Shown here: one piece after another, positions 16,119 to 25,958 of the stretch
Layout: the number at the start of each line of letters is the position of its first letter
How positions within the stretch are numbered: the first letter of the stretch is position 1
NCBI GenBank assembly: GCA_903832055.1
Contig: CAILAC010000010.1
Span: 558,001-622,000, forward strand
Length of the DNA stretch: 64,000 nucleotides
Direction of reading: 5' to 3'
Source of the DNA: an uncultured Acidobacteriota bacterium
Lineage (GTDB): Bacteria > Acidobacteriota > Terriglobia > Terriglobales > Acidobacteriaceae
Translations under genes and position numbers: made by a program
Notes under the pieces: model-generated
Databases searched by the model: none
What the model saw: only the letters and a program-made list of their open reading frames with translations
What the model was told of the DNA's origin: nothing

Positions 16119-18412
16119 GCGACTGTCTCCGTGGTCCAATCAGTGAGTTGAGGCGAGGTGATTTGAGGATTGAGGGGCAGCGGCGGCACCGCGCCGAGAT
16201 CGACGATGCCAGTCACCTGATCATTGAGCAGAGTGACCCCGCTGGCGCGATGTTGCGACCCGGCCTCGAAGAGTTCATCTCCGGCGGCGACATCGAGAAC
16301 GTGGCTGACGGCGATGCCGACGTGGCGTGTGCCTTCACGGCAGACGACGACTGTGACTTGCGCATTGGGGTTGCCGCCAGCCGCAGCGAGAACTCCGCCA
16401 GAATCCTCAACGGGCAGCAACTGGCCGTCAAAGTTGAGCACCGGCCGGTAGCCGATGTATTCGATGCGAGAAAGTGGAAGGCGTTCGATGCGGAGGACGT
16501 CGCCCAGAGGCACAGCAGCGCGGCGTTCCGATGCCTCGACCAACAGGTAGCGTGAGGCCATGACGTCGCTTTCTTCCTCTTCCTGGCTGACTTCGGCGTG
16601 CCCTTCATCGTTGGACCGCAGGGCGACTCCGGCGCGTGAAGCAATGGAGCCGGGATCGAGAATGAGCGCCAGGTCGCCGGAGCCGAGTACGGTTGCGCCA
16701 GAATAGAGACCTATCGACTTGAGGACCGAGCTGAGGGGTTTGACGACAATCTCTTCAGGATCGGCGAGGCCGTCGACAACCAGGCCGAAGCGGCGGCCAT
16801 CGGCGTCGAGGACGGCGATGAAGTTGTCACGCTCGGCGCGAGCTTCACTGGCGAGGCTTGTCGAACCCGCGCCGGGCGAAAGCAGGCGATCGAGGAAGAT
16901 GAGTGGCAACAGCTGGCCACGCAGGCGATAGAGCGGCGTGCCCTCCATATACTCGAAGGCGGCGGAGGCGCGCTCCGGGGGAATGTGGACGAGTTCAGAC
17001 AAAGCGCCCTGGGGGAGGGCAAAGCTCTGATTGAGACTGCGAACGATGAGTGCGGGGATGATGGCGAGAGTGAGAGGAATGCGCAGGCGGAGGGTGGTTC
17101 CCTTGCCGGCGCGGGAGTCGATCTCGACCTTGCCGCCGATTTTCTCGACATTGGTGCGAACTACGTCCATACCGACGCCGCGGCCGCTGACGTTGGTGAC
17201 GGCCTCGGCAGTGGAGAAGCCGGGAAGGAAGATGAGCTGCAGCAGCTCGCGGTCTGCCAGTTGCGCGGCGCGTTCGGCGGCAATGAGGCCGCGCTCGATG
17301 GCTTTGGCGCGGACACGTTCAACGCGGATGCCGGCACCGTCATCGGAGACCTCGATGATGACGTGGCTGCTCTCCTGGTAAGCGCGCAGCTTGAGTGTGC
17401 CCTCGGGGTCTTTACCGGCGGCGATGCGCACGTCGGGCGGCTCGATGCCGTGATCCAGCGAATTGCGCACGGCGTGGGTGAGCGGGTCTTTGATGGCTTC
17501 GAGCAGACTCTTGTCCAGCTCCGTTTCCTGTCCTTCCATCACCAACCGGACTTTGCGATGCAGGGCCTGGGAGAGGTCGCGAATGATGCGGGGGAACTTG
17601 GAAAAGACGTTGGAGACAGGCTGCATCCGAGCCTTCATCACCGATTCGCGAAGGTCGGCGGTGACCATGTCAAGCCGACGTGAGAGCAGTGTGAGGTTGG
17701 GGTCGAGCGAGGTGGCCTGCAGGATCTGATTGCGAGTGAGCACCAGTTCGCCAACGAGGTTCATCATGCGGTTGAGCAGAATGACGTCGACGCGCAGGGT
17801 GCTGTCAGAGGCGGCGGTGGTAATCGTCTTTGGCTTGCCGGATTCGCTTGCAGCATCGGCGGGTGGTTTTGAATCGATGACCGCTCCCCTGACATCAACG
17901 GGCGCTGGAGCCGTTTCGGGGTCGGGGATGGCCGGCACGGAGGACCGGGCCTGGTGGACGATGGGCGGCGCCGGGGTATGTGCGTTGGCCGAGGATGCGG
18001 CGGCAGCCTTGGCGTTCATCGTGGCGACTGCGGCCTCCGGGTGCTGGAGTTCGTGGAGACGCCCGATAAGTTCCGCGTCTTCGCCTTCGCCCTCCTTGTT
18101 GTCGGTTTCGATGGTCTTGAGAATGCCGCGCAGGGCGTCCATCAGATGGAGAAGTCCGGTAATGATCGCCTGATTTGCCGATAGCTTGCCATCGCGAAGC
18201 AGGCCGAGCAGGTTTTCACCCGCGTGCGCCAGCCGTTCCAGGCGCTTGAAGCCGAGAAATCCGGTGGTGCCCTTGATGGTGTGGACAGAGCGGAAGATTT
18301 CGCCCAGGAGTTCTGTATCCTGGGGCCGCTCCTCGAGGTCGGTCAGACAGCGCTCCATCCTGTCGAGACCTTCCTGGCTTTCAATCAGAAATTCGCGGGT
18401 TAGCTCATCCAT
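16115..18412 (-). CDS. cheA: Chemotaxis histidine kinase CheA with two C-terminal CheW-like domains
   Basis: 765 residues. P1 HPt domain with phospho-His44 (SVHTIKGTTGFLG); a long Ala/Pro-rich linker (about 130-200) in place of a recognisable CheY-binding P2; P3 dimerisation (about 205-270); P4 ATPase with HAVRNSLDHGIE (N box), DDGAGI (G1) and GRGVGMDVV (G2); P5 CheW-like domain (about 460-605); then a second CheW-like domain (about 630-765; YLLVEASERRAAVPLGDVLRIE). The duplicated CheW region is unusual. First gene of the operon cheA-W-Y-B-R. It autophosphorylates and passes phosphate to CheY and CheB. Confidence 0.95.
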   Translation of the reverse strand: MDELTREFLIESQEGLDRMERCLTDLEERPQDTELLGEIFRSVHTIKGTTGFLGFKRLERLAHAGENLLGLLRDGKLSANQAIITGLLHLMDALRGILKTIETDNKEGEGEDAELIGRLHELQHPEAAVATMNAKAAAASSANAHTPAPPIVHQARSSVPAIPDPETAPAPVDVRGAVIDSKPPADAASESGKPKTITTAASDSTLRVDVILLNRMMNLVGELVLTRNQILQATSLDPNLTLLSRRLDMVTADLRESVMKARMQPVSNVFSKFPRIIRDLSQALHRKVRLVMEGQETELDKSLLEAIKDPLTHAVRNSLDHGIEPPDVRIAAGKDPEGTLKLRAYQESSHVIIEVSDDGAGIRVERVRAKAIERGLIAAERAAQLADRELLQLIFLPGFSTAEAVTNVSGRGVGMDVVRTNVEKIGGKVEIDSRAGKGTTLRLRIPLTLAIIPALIVRSLNQSFALPQGALSELVHIPPERASAAFEYMEGTPLYRLRGQLLPLIFLDRLLSPGAGSTSLASEARAERDNFIAVLDADGRRFGLVVDGLADPEEIVVKPLSSVLKSIGLYSGATVLGSGDLALILDPGSIASRAGVALRSNDEGHAEVSQEEEESDVMASRYLLVEASERRAAVPLGDVLRIERLPLSRIEYIGYRPVLNFDGQLLPVEDSGGVLAAAGGNPNAQVTVVVCREGTRHVGIAVSHVLDVAAGDELFEAGSQHRASGVTLLNDQVTGIVDLGAVPPLPLNPQITSPQLTDWTTETVA

Positions 18413-18608
18413 AAGGTATGCACCGGGCCGATTCTGCCGCTGAACCGCACCTGTACAACAACGGTTACGACGGCTTACAGGTCTCTTATCGGAGCGATGG
18501 CGGCAAACTTGAGTGGTGGATTTGCAAGCTGGCGCAGGGCGGTTTAGGCTGAAGCTCCACCCTGCGGGAAACCGGGCTGCGCGGGGCGATGGTCGAATGG
18601 AGGACGCG

Positions 18609-19037
18609 ATGCAGTGGGATGAGAGAGCTATCCAGATGGCGGTGCTGGTCGAGGCTGCGCTGGCGGTGGCCGAGCACTCGTACTCGCCCTATTCGGGGTT
18701 CCGCGTAGGCGCGGCGCTGCAATTAGCGACGGGTGAGATTGTGACCGGGACCAACGTGGAGAACGTGAGCTACGGGCTGACCATCTGCGCAGAGCGCGCG
18801 GCGCTGGTGCGGGCGGTGGCGGAGTTTGGGTCACAGGTGCGCATAGCCGGGGTGGCGATTGTCAATCTCAATGACGCGCCGAGCCCACCATGCGGAGCCT
18901 GTCGGCAGGTGCTGGCCGAGTTCATTGACCCGGATGCGCCGGTCAGCTTTCCGGCAGAGCGCTCGGGATCGGTGGCGGCAATTACGCTGCCTTTTCATGA
19001 GCTTCTGCCATTTGGTTTTGATTTGAAGCTCAAGTAG
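18609..19037 (+). CDS. cdd: Cytidine deaminase
   Basis: 142-residue homotetrameric-type cytidine deaminase converting cytidine/deoxycytidine to uridine forms. Zinc site: Cys and catalytic Glu in CAERAALV, and PPCGACRQ. SYSPYSGFRVGAAL binds the nucleoside. Start at ATG 18609 chosen for the GGAGG placed about 6 bases upstream; ATG 18597 and a far start at 18513 are alternatives. Next to deoA, which further degrades the products. Confidence 0.93.
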   Translation: MQWDERAIQMAVLVEAALAVAEHSYSPYSGFRVGAALQLATGEIVTGTNVENVSYGLTICAERAALVRAVAEFGSQVRIAGVAIVNLNDAPSPPCGACRQVLAEFIDPDAPVSFPAERSGSVAAITLPFHELLPFGFDLKLK

Positions 19038-19074
19038 CTCCTGTAACCATCTTTAAATTGAGGTTCGGAACGCG

Positions 19075-20460
19075 ATGTCGGATTTGACCGATTCATTGTC
19101 TACTCATACTCCCATGCATGCAATTGACCTGATTCGCAGGAAGCGGGATCGCGGGACGCTGACGGAGGCGGAGATTCGTTTTCTGGTGACGGGGGCGGCA
19201 TCGGAGACAATTCCCCTGGAGCAGTTGGCGGCGTGGCTGATGGCGGCGTGGCTCAATGGGCTGGCCCCCGAAGAGATTCGCGCGCTGACGGTGGCGATGC
19301 GCGATTCAGGAGTGAAATTTTCGCCGGCCCGGCTGGGCAAAGTCGCTGTGGACAAACACTCAACGGGCGGCGTGGGAGACAAGACGAGCTTCCTCGTCGC
19401 TCCGCTGGCGGCGGCCTGCGGGGTGGTGGTGCCGATGATTTCGGGCCGGGCGCTGGGGCATACGGGTGGCACGCTGGACAAGCTGGAGGCGATTCCGGGC
19501 TACCGGACTGCGCTGACGCTGGAGGAATTCGAGGCGGTGCTGGTCAAGTGTGGAGCCTCGATTGTGAGCCAGACCCCGGCGCTGGTGCCTGCCGACCGGG
19601 TGCTCTATGCGCTGCGCGACAGGACGGGAACGGTCGAAAGCCCGGGGCTGATCTGCGCGTCGATTCTGAGCAAGAAGCTGGCCGCCGGGCTCGATGCACT
19701 GGTGCTGGATGTGAAGACCGGGTCGGGCGCATTCATGCGCAAGCGCGAAGACGCGGAGTATCTCGCCGCCCTGATGGTGGCGACGGCCGAGGCCGCAGGA
19801 ACGCGCACCGTAGCGTTGATGACCGACATGAGTCAGCCACTCGGGGCCAAAGCGGGCAACTGGATTGAGCTGGTCGAGTCGGTGGAACTGCTGCGCGGCG
19901 AACGCAAGGCGGAGAGCGAGGATCTGCGCGAGCTTTCGCTGATTCTGGCGGGGTGGATGGTGTACCTCGGCGGGCAGGCGGAGACCCCCGAGGCCGGTTA
20001 TGAGCGGGCGGAGGCAGCGATGGCCGACGGCTCGGGGCTGCGGATGCTGATGGAGATGATCGCGGCGCAGGGCGGGGATGTGGCGGTGTTTGATGACCCG
20101 GGCTTCCACAAGCCGGGGGCGACGCGGCTGGTTGAAGCGTGGGAGACGGGCTACATTGCCGCGATGGATACGACGATGCTGGGCTGGGCGGTGCAGCGGT
20201 TGGGGGCAGGGCGAGAGAAGGCTGGCGAGCCGGTAGACGCTCATGCAGGCATCCACTTTCATGCGCGGCGCGGGGCGCTCGTTGAAAAGGGCCAGCCGCT
20301 TGCGACGCTCTATGCGACCCGGGAAAGCATGCTGGCCGAGCCGGTGGCGCTGTTGAGGCAGGCGATCACTTTCTCAGGGAACCCGCCGGAAGGGGTTCCT
20401 CTGGTCAGTCGGTTGTTTACGCGCGGGGAAGCAGAAGCGTATCTTGGCGGAAGTTTGTGA
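19075..20460 (+). CDS. deoA: Thymidine / pyrimidine-nucleoside phosphorylase
   Basis: 461-residue phosphorylase that splits thymidine (or uridine) with phosphate to base plus pentose-1-phosphate. Seen: IDLIRRKRDRGTLT, KHSTGGVGDKTSFLVAPL, the family signature SGRALGHTGGTLDKLE, DVKTGSGAFM and the C-terminal HARRGALVEKGQPLATLY. Length fits the family. Start at 19075; an ATG 13 codons later (19114) could be the true one, since the domain begins there. It lies 37 bp after cdd, likely the same operon. Confidence 0.93.
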   Translation: MSDLTDSLSTHTPMHAIDLIRRKRDRGTLTEAEIRFLVTGAASETIPLEQLAAWLMAAWLNGLAPEEIRALTVAMRDSGVKFSPARLGKVAVDKHSTGGVGDKTSFLVAPLAAACGVVVPMISGRALGHTGGTLDKLEAIPGYRTALTLEEFEAVLVKCGASIVSQTPALVPADRVLYALRDRTGTVESPGLICASILSKKLAAGLDALVLDVKTGSGAFMRKREDAEYLAALMVATAEAAGTRTVALMTDMSQPLGAKAGNWIELVESVELLRGERKAESEDLRELSLILAGWMVYLGGQAETPEAGYERAEAAMADGSGLRMLMEMIAAQGGDVAVFDDPGFHKPGATRLVEAWETGYIAAMDTTMLGWAVQRLGAGREKAGEPVDAHAGIHFHARRGALVEKGQPLATLYATRESMLAEPVALLRQAITFSGNPPEGVPLVSRLFTRGEAEAYLGGSL

Positions 20461-20502
20461 TGCCTCATCTTGTCGCCAAAGAAGCGATATGCATGAGCAT
20501 CC

Positions 20503-22392
20503 TTACCTGGTTTTCATTCCGACCTGGGCTGCCGCCTGCACCAGGAAAAGCGAATGGCTGGATGACTTCCCGGTAGCTTGCTTCCCGCCTGGCTCGTTAA
20601 ACCAGATTGGGGTGCCTTCTTCCCATTGGTTGTCTGTTAGCTGGCGAAGATGGGTGCCGTCGGTGCGTATGGTGAAGAGTTCTCCGTAGGGCTGGGGAGT
20701 GGTGGCCAGGACTCGCTCATCTTTGAAGCCCATGCGCGCGCTGGCGAATACGACGGATTGCCCATCGGGAGACCAGGAGTAGTGGGCGTCGCCGGGTGAG
20801 TCGGTAAGTTTGCGCATACCGGTGCCGTCGGGGTGGATGAGGTAGATACGGAATTGTTCGTCGCCGTCGCGATCGCTGGTGAAAACAATCCAGTCGCCTT
20901 TGGGAGACCATCTGGGAAAGTTGTCGCGCTGGCCGCCGGGGGCGGTCAGGTTGACGCGCACTTTGGTGGCCACGGTTTGAATGACCAGATGACCGTCCTG
21001 CTCGTAAACGATCTTCTGACCGTCGGGCGAGAAGGATGGGAAGCCGCTGTTGGTGCCGTCGAGGGCGATGGATTCTAGACCGGTGCCGTCGGCATTCATG
21101 AGGCCAACCTGACCTGCCGGATGCGGACCAGCGCGGAAATAGTCTCCGAGAGAAAAGGCGATGCGCTTGCCGTCGGGCGACCAGGAGGGCGCGAGAGCGA
21201 GGCTGTCTTTTTTGGATTGGATGACTTTTCGGTCGCTGCCGTCGAGCTTCATGAGCGTGATGGAGTCAAAATTGCCCGTGGTGACGGCAACCTGGTCGCC
21301 TTGCGGTGAGAGGGCTGGGAAGACCATGCCCCCGGCGAGCTTGACAAGGCGGAAACCCGGCTCTTTAGAAAGCGCCGGCAGAACCTCAGGCGCCGGGGAC
21401 GGGATGAATTTGAAGTAAACCAGCTGTTTGGCGTCGGCAGACCAGGAGGCGCTCTGCATGTCTCCGGGTTTGCTGTCGGCGGTGGTGCCGTCGTGCTGGG
21501 CTATCCGGATGACGCTGCCATCCTTTACGGTCGTCAAGTAGCCGAGGGCGTCGTTTGGCAGCGGCTGGGGAGCGATGCGGATACCGTCATCCTGAGTGTG
21601 CTGGATGAGGGTGCCGTCGGAAACATCGATGGAAACGATTTGAGTAGGGCCCTTTTTCTCATTGCCGAACTGGGCATACCAGGCACCGAGTTGGGTGGTT
21701 TCGTAATAGTAGATGCGCTTGCCGTCGAGAGACCAGCGCGGGGAACCGGCGACGCCTCGGCCTCGCGTGATGCGGCGCAGGCCAGATCCGTCGGGCTGGA
21801 TGATGTAGATACTGAGGGATTGCAGACGCTCCCAGCGACCGGGTAGATGGCCTCCGTCAGAGTCGCGGTCGGTGGAGAAGGCGATCCACTTGCCGTCGGG
21901 CGACCAGGAAGGGCGAAAGTCGCTGCCAGCGTTGGGGGTCAGCAGACGGGCGTGCTTCGTTACTAGATCGAGGAGCCAGATATGCGCTCTGCCTGTTCCG
22001 CGCGAGGAGACAAAGACGATCGATTTGCCGTTGGGCGAGAGGACGGCCTGGTCGTCATACGCAGGGTCGTCAGTGAGGCGCTCAAGGCCCGATCCGTCTG
22101 GGTGGACGCGATAAATGTCAGCGGAGCCATTGCGCTCAGAGGTGAAGACGATCCACTTGCCATCGGGGGAGAAAGATGGGGAATAGTCCATTCCTGTGGG
22201 AGGCAGAAGCGGGCGTTCGCTGGAACCGTCACCATTCGCCAGGAATATCTGGGAGTGGACTGGGGTGGCGTCGGAACTGAACATGACAACTTGCTGAGCA
22301 GGAGCGGCCGGGACGATACAGGTCAACAGAGACGAAAAGAACAGGACCGAGGTGATCTTCAAAATTTCTCCCATGGCAGAGGATTTCGACAT
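20503..22392 (-). CDS. Secreted TolB-like beta-propeller protein (PD40 repeats)
   Basis: 629-residue protein with a signal peptide (about residues 1-32, hydrophobic ITSVLFFSSLLTCIV, cleavage near APAQQ). The rest consists of repeated WD40-like PD40 units of the form FSPDGKWIVFTSxRxG...DGSGLxRLT, about ten copies, forming TolB-type propellers. No peptidase domain is seen. TolB-like propellers act in the periplasm as interaction platforms; the partner is unknown and no tol-pal genes are nearby. ATG 22392 has GCAGG upstream; a second ATG lies at 22374. Confidence 0.85.
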   Translation of the reverse strand: MSKSSAMGEILKITSVLFFSSLLTCIVPAAPAQQVVMFSSDATPVHSQIFLANGDGSSERPLLPPTGMDYSPSFSPDGKWIVFTSERNGSADIYRVHPDGSGLERLTDDPAYDDQAVLSPNGKSIVFVSSRGTGRAHIWLLDLVTKHARLLTPNAGSDFRPSWSPDGKWIAFSTDRDSDGGHLPGRWERLQSLSIYIIQPDGSGLRRITRGRGVAGSPRWSLDGKRIYYYETTQLGAWYAQFGNEKKGPTQIVSIDVSDGTLIQHTQDDGIRIAPQPLPNDALGYLTTVKDGSVIRIAQHDGTTADSKPGDMQSASWSADAKQLVYFKFIPSPAPEVLPALSKEPGFRLVKLAGGMVFPALSPQGDQVAVTTGNFDSITLMKLDGSDRKVIQSKKDSLALAPSWSPDGKRIAFSLGDYFRAGPHPAGQVGLMNADGTGLESIALDGTNSGFPSFSPDGQKIVYEQDGHLVIQTVATKVRVNLTAPGGQRDNFPRWSPKGDWIVFTSDRDGDEQFRIYLIHPDGTGMRKLTDSPGDAHYSWSPDGQSVVFASARMGFKDERVLATTPQPYGELFTIRTDGTHLRQLTDNQWEEGTPIWFNEPGGKQATGKSSSHSLFLVQAAAQVGMKTR

Positions 22393-22641
22393 GAAGCCTG
22401 CAGCGGTGTTTGGAGTCGCCCATCAGGTTAACACGGCCTGCTTGTGGCAGCGCTCGGTCGAGGCTGCATTCTCCGTTGCTGAAGTTGCGTCAGAACTGAG
22501 GCCAGATTTGCGCACTTCAGGACAGTTGGAAGCATGGCGAGGGTGGGGCACAGGTTTCGCTCAGTTTCCCTATAGGGCGACGACATCCATCACCCTGTCG
22601 CAGCGTCCAAGAATTACCATTGCTTACAGGAGATCGTTCGA

Positions 22642-23805
22642 TTGCGTCGTCTTGCTGCTCTGTTTGGATCGCTGGTTCTTGGCTTCGTTGCTGTCGGTGG
22701 CACTCTTTCCCTTGCCCAGGTTCCGGCTCGGCCTTCAGTCCAAAGCCCGCTCCCCAATCTGAAACCCCGGGTCATTGTCTTTGTCCACGGCATTCACGGC
22801 GACCATGAGTCGTGGCGGGCTTCCAACGGCGCCTACTGGCCGCAACTACTACAAAATGACCCGCACTTTCAACAATCGGATGTGGTGGTAGCCGAATACC
22901 CAACCCCCTCGCGCAATGGCCAGTATTCGAGCCAGCAGTTGTCCCAGATTCTATGGGACGGGCTGAAGAAGCAGAAGGTCTGGGACCACCGGGAAGTTGT
23001 CTTCATCGCGCACAGTCTGGGCGGCCTGCTGACCGAGGAAATGCTGATCAACCATCCTGCGGACGCGGCGCGGGTACGGTTCGTCGTTTCCTACGCGACG
23101 CCGCATCAGGGCTCGTTTGTAGCCTCACTCGCCAGAATCTACGACAAGGACCCGCTGCTGACCGACCTGCAGGACAGCAACGACAACAACTTCCTGATCG
23201 ATCTTGAAGACAAGTGGCGCGGCAGCGCGGCAGTCAGCCGGATTCACCGCTACTGCGCCTACGAGGGTCGCGACACTGCTGCCGCCGAAACTGTGGGCAG
23301 GCTGCTGCGGGCGCACACGCGGGTGGTCAGCTACTACAGCGCCACCTATGGCTGCGATACGGATACGTCGCCCAAGAAAATTGATGCCGACCACATCGAA
23401 ATTGTTCGCCCCCGGGATCGCGCCGCGGATGCCTACACCTTCTTCTCCCGGGTCTATCACAGCAATCCGGTCATCAACATCGTCGAAAGTGTGCGGGACA
23501 ACAAGATCATCGGCCTCAACGTGGATTGCAACAAGAAGAATTCGGCCGACGACATGCAGGTTCCCATCGGGCTTGACCCGGCGCTGCACGAGCAAGTGAT
23601 CTCCGCCGAGGCCGAACTTGCGGATGCAGAGAGGATTCGGGAGATTTCAGGCCCCATCGTGATGAAAGTCGACCCCGGCGGCATTGCGCACGTTGCTTTC
23701 TCGTTCGAGGGGAAAGGGAGAACCCTGCTGCTCGGCTGTCCGGATGGACACGCTTCGATTCTGGTGCACTTTCATATCCGGGGCGAAGTGCCGGTGGCGG
23801 AGTAG
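22642..23805 (+). CDS. Secreted alpha/beta hydrolase, lipase/PGAP1-like
   Basis: 387 residues with a signal peptide (RRLAALFGSLVLGFVAVGG). Alpha/beta hydrolase features: oxyanion loop FVHGIHGDHESW and nucleophile elbow in IAHSLGGLL (Ser about residue 134). A following SYATPHQGS is like PGAP1/lipase proteins. The C-terminal third (about 280-387) is not assigned. TTG start at 22642 with AGGAGA 8-9 bases upstream; no suitable ATG precedes the signal peptide. The natural substrate cannot be inferred from the neighbours. Confidence 0.78.
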   Translation: MRRLAALFGSLVLGFVAVGGTLSLAQVPARPSVQSPLPNLKPRVIVFVHGIHGDHESWRASNGAYWPQLLQNDPHFQQSDVVVAEYPTPSRNGQYSSQQLSQILWDGLKKQKVWDHREVVFIAHSLGGLLTEEMLINHPADAARVRFVVSYATPHQGSFVASLARIYDKDPLLTDLQDSNDNNFLIDLEDKWRGSAAVSRIHRYCAYEGRDTAAAETVGRLLRAHTRVVSYYSATYGCDTDTSPKKIDADHIEIVRPRDRAADAYTFFSRVYHSNPVINIVESVRDNKIIGLNVDCNKKNSADDMQVPIGLDPALHEQVISAEAELADAERIREISGPIVMKVDPGGIAHVAFSFEGKGRTLLLGCPDGHASILVHFHIRGEVPVAE

Positions 23806-23907
23806 CCAGTCAAAGCTCCTCCTCACTTCAAAATGGGGAAAGTGATCCTCGGATGCTGTAAGGTAAAGAACAATCCGTAGAAAATGATGGTTTGAGGAGC
23901 GCGCCTT

Positions 23908-25173
23908 TTGGAGAGATTTACTGGGATTCTTGGAATTCTCGCCGTACTTATCGCGGCCTGGCTGGGGTCGACGAACCGGAAGGCGATTCGCGGGCGGACT
24001 GTGGCCTGGGGGCTGGGGTTGCAGTTGCTGTTTGCCTTCATCGTGCTGCGCTCAGACTACGGGCAAAACGCGATGGAGTGGGCGGGCGGGGTGATCCAGA
24101 AGATGCTGGCGGCTACCTACTCGGGCACGGTGGTGCTCTTTGGCCAGCTAGGGTTGCCGGGTGCGGGGGCGTTTGGCGAGATGCTTGCTGCCAACGGGCA
24201 CCCCAACTCGGGGTCGATCTTTGCCTTTCAGGTGCTGCCGACGATCATCTTCATCTCGGCGTTTTTTGCGATGCTCTATCACATCGGCGTGATGCAGATC
24301 ATCATTCGCGCACTGGCCTGGGTGATGCTCAAGACGATGCGCATCTCGGGTGCAGAGAGCATGAACGTCGCCGCATCCATCTTCATGGGGCAAACGGAGG
24401 CACCGCTGACGATTCGGCCGTTTCTGGCCAAGGCGACGCGCAGCGAGCTGATGACCATCATGACCAGCGGCATGGCGCATGTCTCAGGCGGCATCATGGC
24501 GATGTACATTTCGCAGGGCGTCGAGGCGAAGCATCTGCTGGCGGCGGTAATCATGACTTCGCCCGGGACGATTTTGATGGCCAAGATGCTGGTGCCGGAG
24601 ACCGAGGTTCCGCTGACCGAGGGCAAGGTGGTCATTCCCAAGGACGAAATGCACGCGGAGGAAAACCTGATTGGCGCCATTGCACGGGGCACGCTCGACG
24701 GCGGCAAGCTCGCATTCAACGTGGGCATCATGCTGGTAAGCTTTCTGGCGCTGGTGGCGCTGCTCGACAGCCTGCTGAACTGGTTTCACCTTGGGCATCT
24801 CTGGTTTCCAGCGAGCCTGGGGCAGATTTTGGGATTTGTCTTTGCACCAGTCGCCTGGTTGATCGGCGTGCCGTGGCATGACGCAGGGGCGATTGGCAAC
24901 CTGCTCGGCACGCGCATGGCGCTGAACGAAGTGATTGCCTACATTGCCCTCGGCGCGCAAAAGGCGACTCTGGCTCCCCGGTCGTTTACGATTGCCACGT
25001 TTGCGCTGTGCGGATTTGCCAACCTCGGCTCGGTCGGCATGCAGATCGGCGGCATCGGCGCGCTGGTGCCGGAGCGGCGCAATGACCTGGCCAAGCTGGG
25101 GATTCGCGCCATGCTCGCCGGGACGATGGCGAATCTGATTTCAGCTTCGATTGCAGGGATGTTTTTGGGGTAG
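23908..25173 (+). CDS. nupC: Concentrative nucleoside transporter (CNT/NupC family)
   Basis: 421-residue inner-membrane symporter with about 8-10 hydrophobic segments. CNT signatures: FAFQVLPTIIFISAFFAMLY, MNVAASIFMGQTEAPLTIRP (nucleoside/ion binding) and FALCGFANLGSVGMQIGG near the C-terminus. It imports nucleosides, which the nearby Cdd, DeoA, PNP and Udk can process. TTG start at 23908 with GAGGAG upstream. Confidence 0.93.
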   Translation: MERFTGILGILAVLIAAWLGSTNRKAIRGRTVAWGLGLQLLFAFIVLRSDYGQNAMEWAGGVIQKMLAATYSGTVVLFGQLGLPGAGAFGEMLAANGHPNSGSIFAFQVLPTIIFISAFFAMLYHIGVMQIIIRALAWVMLKTMRISGAESMNVAASIFMGQTEAPLTIRPFLAKATRSELMTIMTSGMAHVSGGIMAMYISQGVEAKHLLAAVIMTSPGTILMAKMLVPETEVPLTEGKVVIPKDEMHAEENLIGAIARGTLDGGKLAFNVGIMLVSFLALVALLDSLLNWFHLGHLWFPASLGQILGFVFAPVAWLIGVPWHDAGAIGNLLGTRMALNEVIAYIALGAQKATLAPRSFTIATFALCGFANLGSVGMQIGGIGALVPERRNDLAKLGIRAMLAGTMANLISASIAGMFLG

Positions 25174-25232
25174 GGCAACCGAGTCACAGAGTCACAGTTG
25201 ACACTTAGCAATTTGCGAAGTAGCGTTAAGTT

Positions 25233-25574
25233 GTGCACATAGTCACGATCAAGCGACTCCAGCAGGCTTCTGAAGAGTTTCAGGATGCAGCGGTGGGGAT
25301 AGGCTCGTGGATAAAGATTGTGAAATTGGCGCGATGGCGGAATTTCGTTGAGCTGCGTACATGTTTTCCAGATGCCGACGATGCTGACGGATTTGTCGTC
25401 TTCAACATCAGGCACAATCGCTACCGGCTGGTCACCGCAGTTCACTACGCAAAAGTGATCGACGGAAAACTGACCTTGGGGCATGTATATATCGGATCGT
25501 TTCTGACGCACAAAGACTACGACCGGTGGAGCACCTTAAGCGCAAAGGGGAAAGCGGAATGGCTACAGTTCTAG
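25233..25574 (+). CDS. higB: HigB-type toxin (ribosome-associated mRNA interferase)
   Basis: 113-residue toxin of the HigB family (IVTIKRLQQASEEF, WIKIVKLARWRNFVELR, FNIRHNRYRLVTAVHY, IGSFLTHKDYDRW). Known members cleave mRNA at the ribosome. GTG start at 25233. The toxin-first order, and overlap with the antitoxin gene by 16 bp, are typical of higBA. The module sits between nupC and a SemiSWEET gene with no other mobile signals. Confidence 0.88.
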   Translation: MHIVTIKRLQQASEEFQDAAVGIGSWIKIVKLARWRNFVELRTCFPDADDADGFVVFNIRHNRYRLVTAVHYAKVIDGKLTLGHVYIGSFLTHKDYDRWSTLSAKGKAEWLQF

Positions 25575-25957
25575 CAAACCCGGTGGAGATGATTGAGCGG
25601 GGAGCTCCGCACGTCATTCGCAGTGAAGAGCAGTTGGAGGCTTACACGAAAGCTCTTTACGGCTTGACCTCTGTGGCGAAGCCAACTTTGGCGCAGGTGG
25701 AAGCGATTGATTTGCTTACCTTTCTCATTGAACGATACGAAGAGGAGCACTTCGCTGTACCGCAGGCCTCTCCTGCCGAAGTGCTTCGCTTTCTCATTGA
25801 GCAGCACGGTTTGAAGCAGCGCGACATTGCCGCAGATCTGGGCGGGGAAAGCGTCGTTTCGGAGATTCTTTCCGGGAAGCGAAAGCTGAATGCATCCCAG
25901 ATGGAACAGCTCAGCAAGCGATTCCATGTTTCGCCGGCGGTTTTCTTTCCTGCCTGA
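25559..25957 (+). CDS. higA: HigA-type antitoxin with helix-turn-helix
   Basis: 132 residues. The C-terminal half is an XRE helix-turn-helix (FLIEQHGLKQRDIAADLG, SVVSEILSGKRKLNASQMEQLSKRF), the N-terminal part the toxin-binding region seen in HigA partners of HigB (IDLLTFLIERYEEEHF). ATG 25559 is inside the 3' end of higB and has AAGGGGAAAG upstream. It probably neutralises HigB and represses the pair. Confidence 0.88.
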   Translation: MATVLANPVEMIERGAPHVIRSEEQLEAYTKALYGLTSVAKPTLAQVEAIDLLTFLIERYEEEHFAVPQASPAEVLRFLIEQHGLKQRDIAADLGGESVVSEILSGKRKLNASQMEQLSKRFHVSPAVFFPA

Positions 25958-25958
25958 C

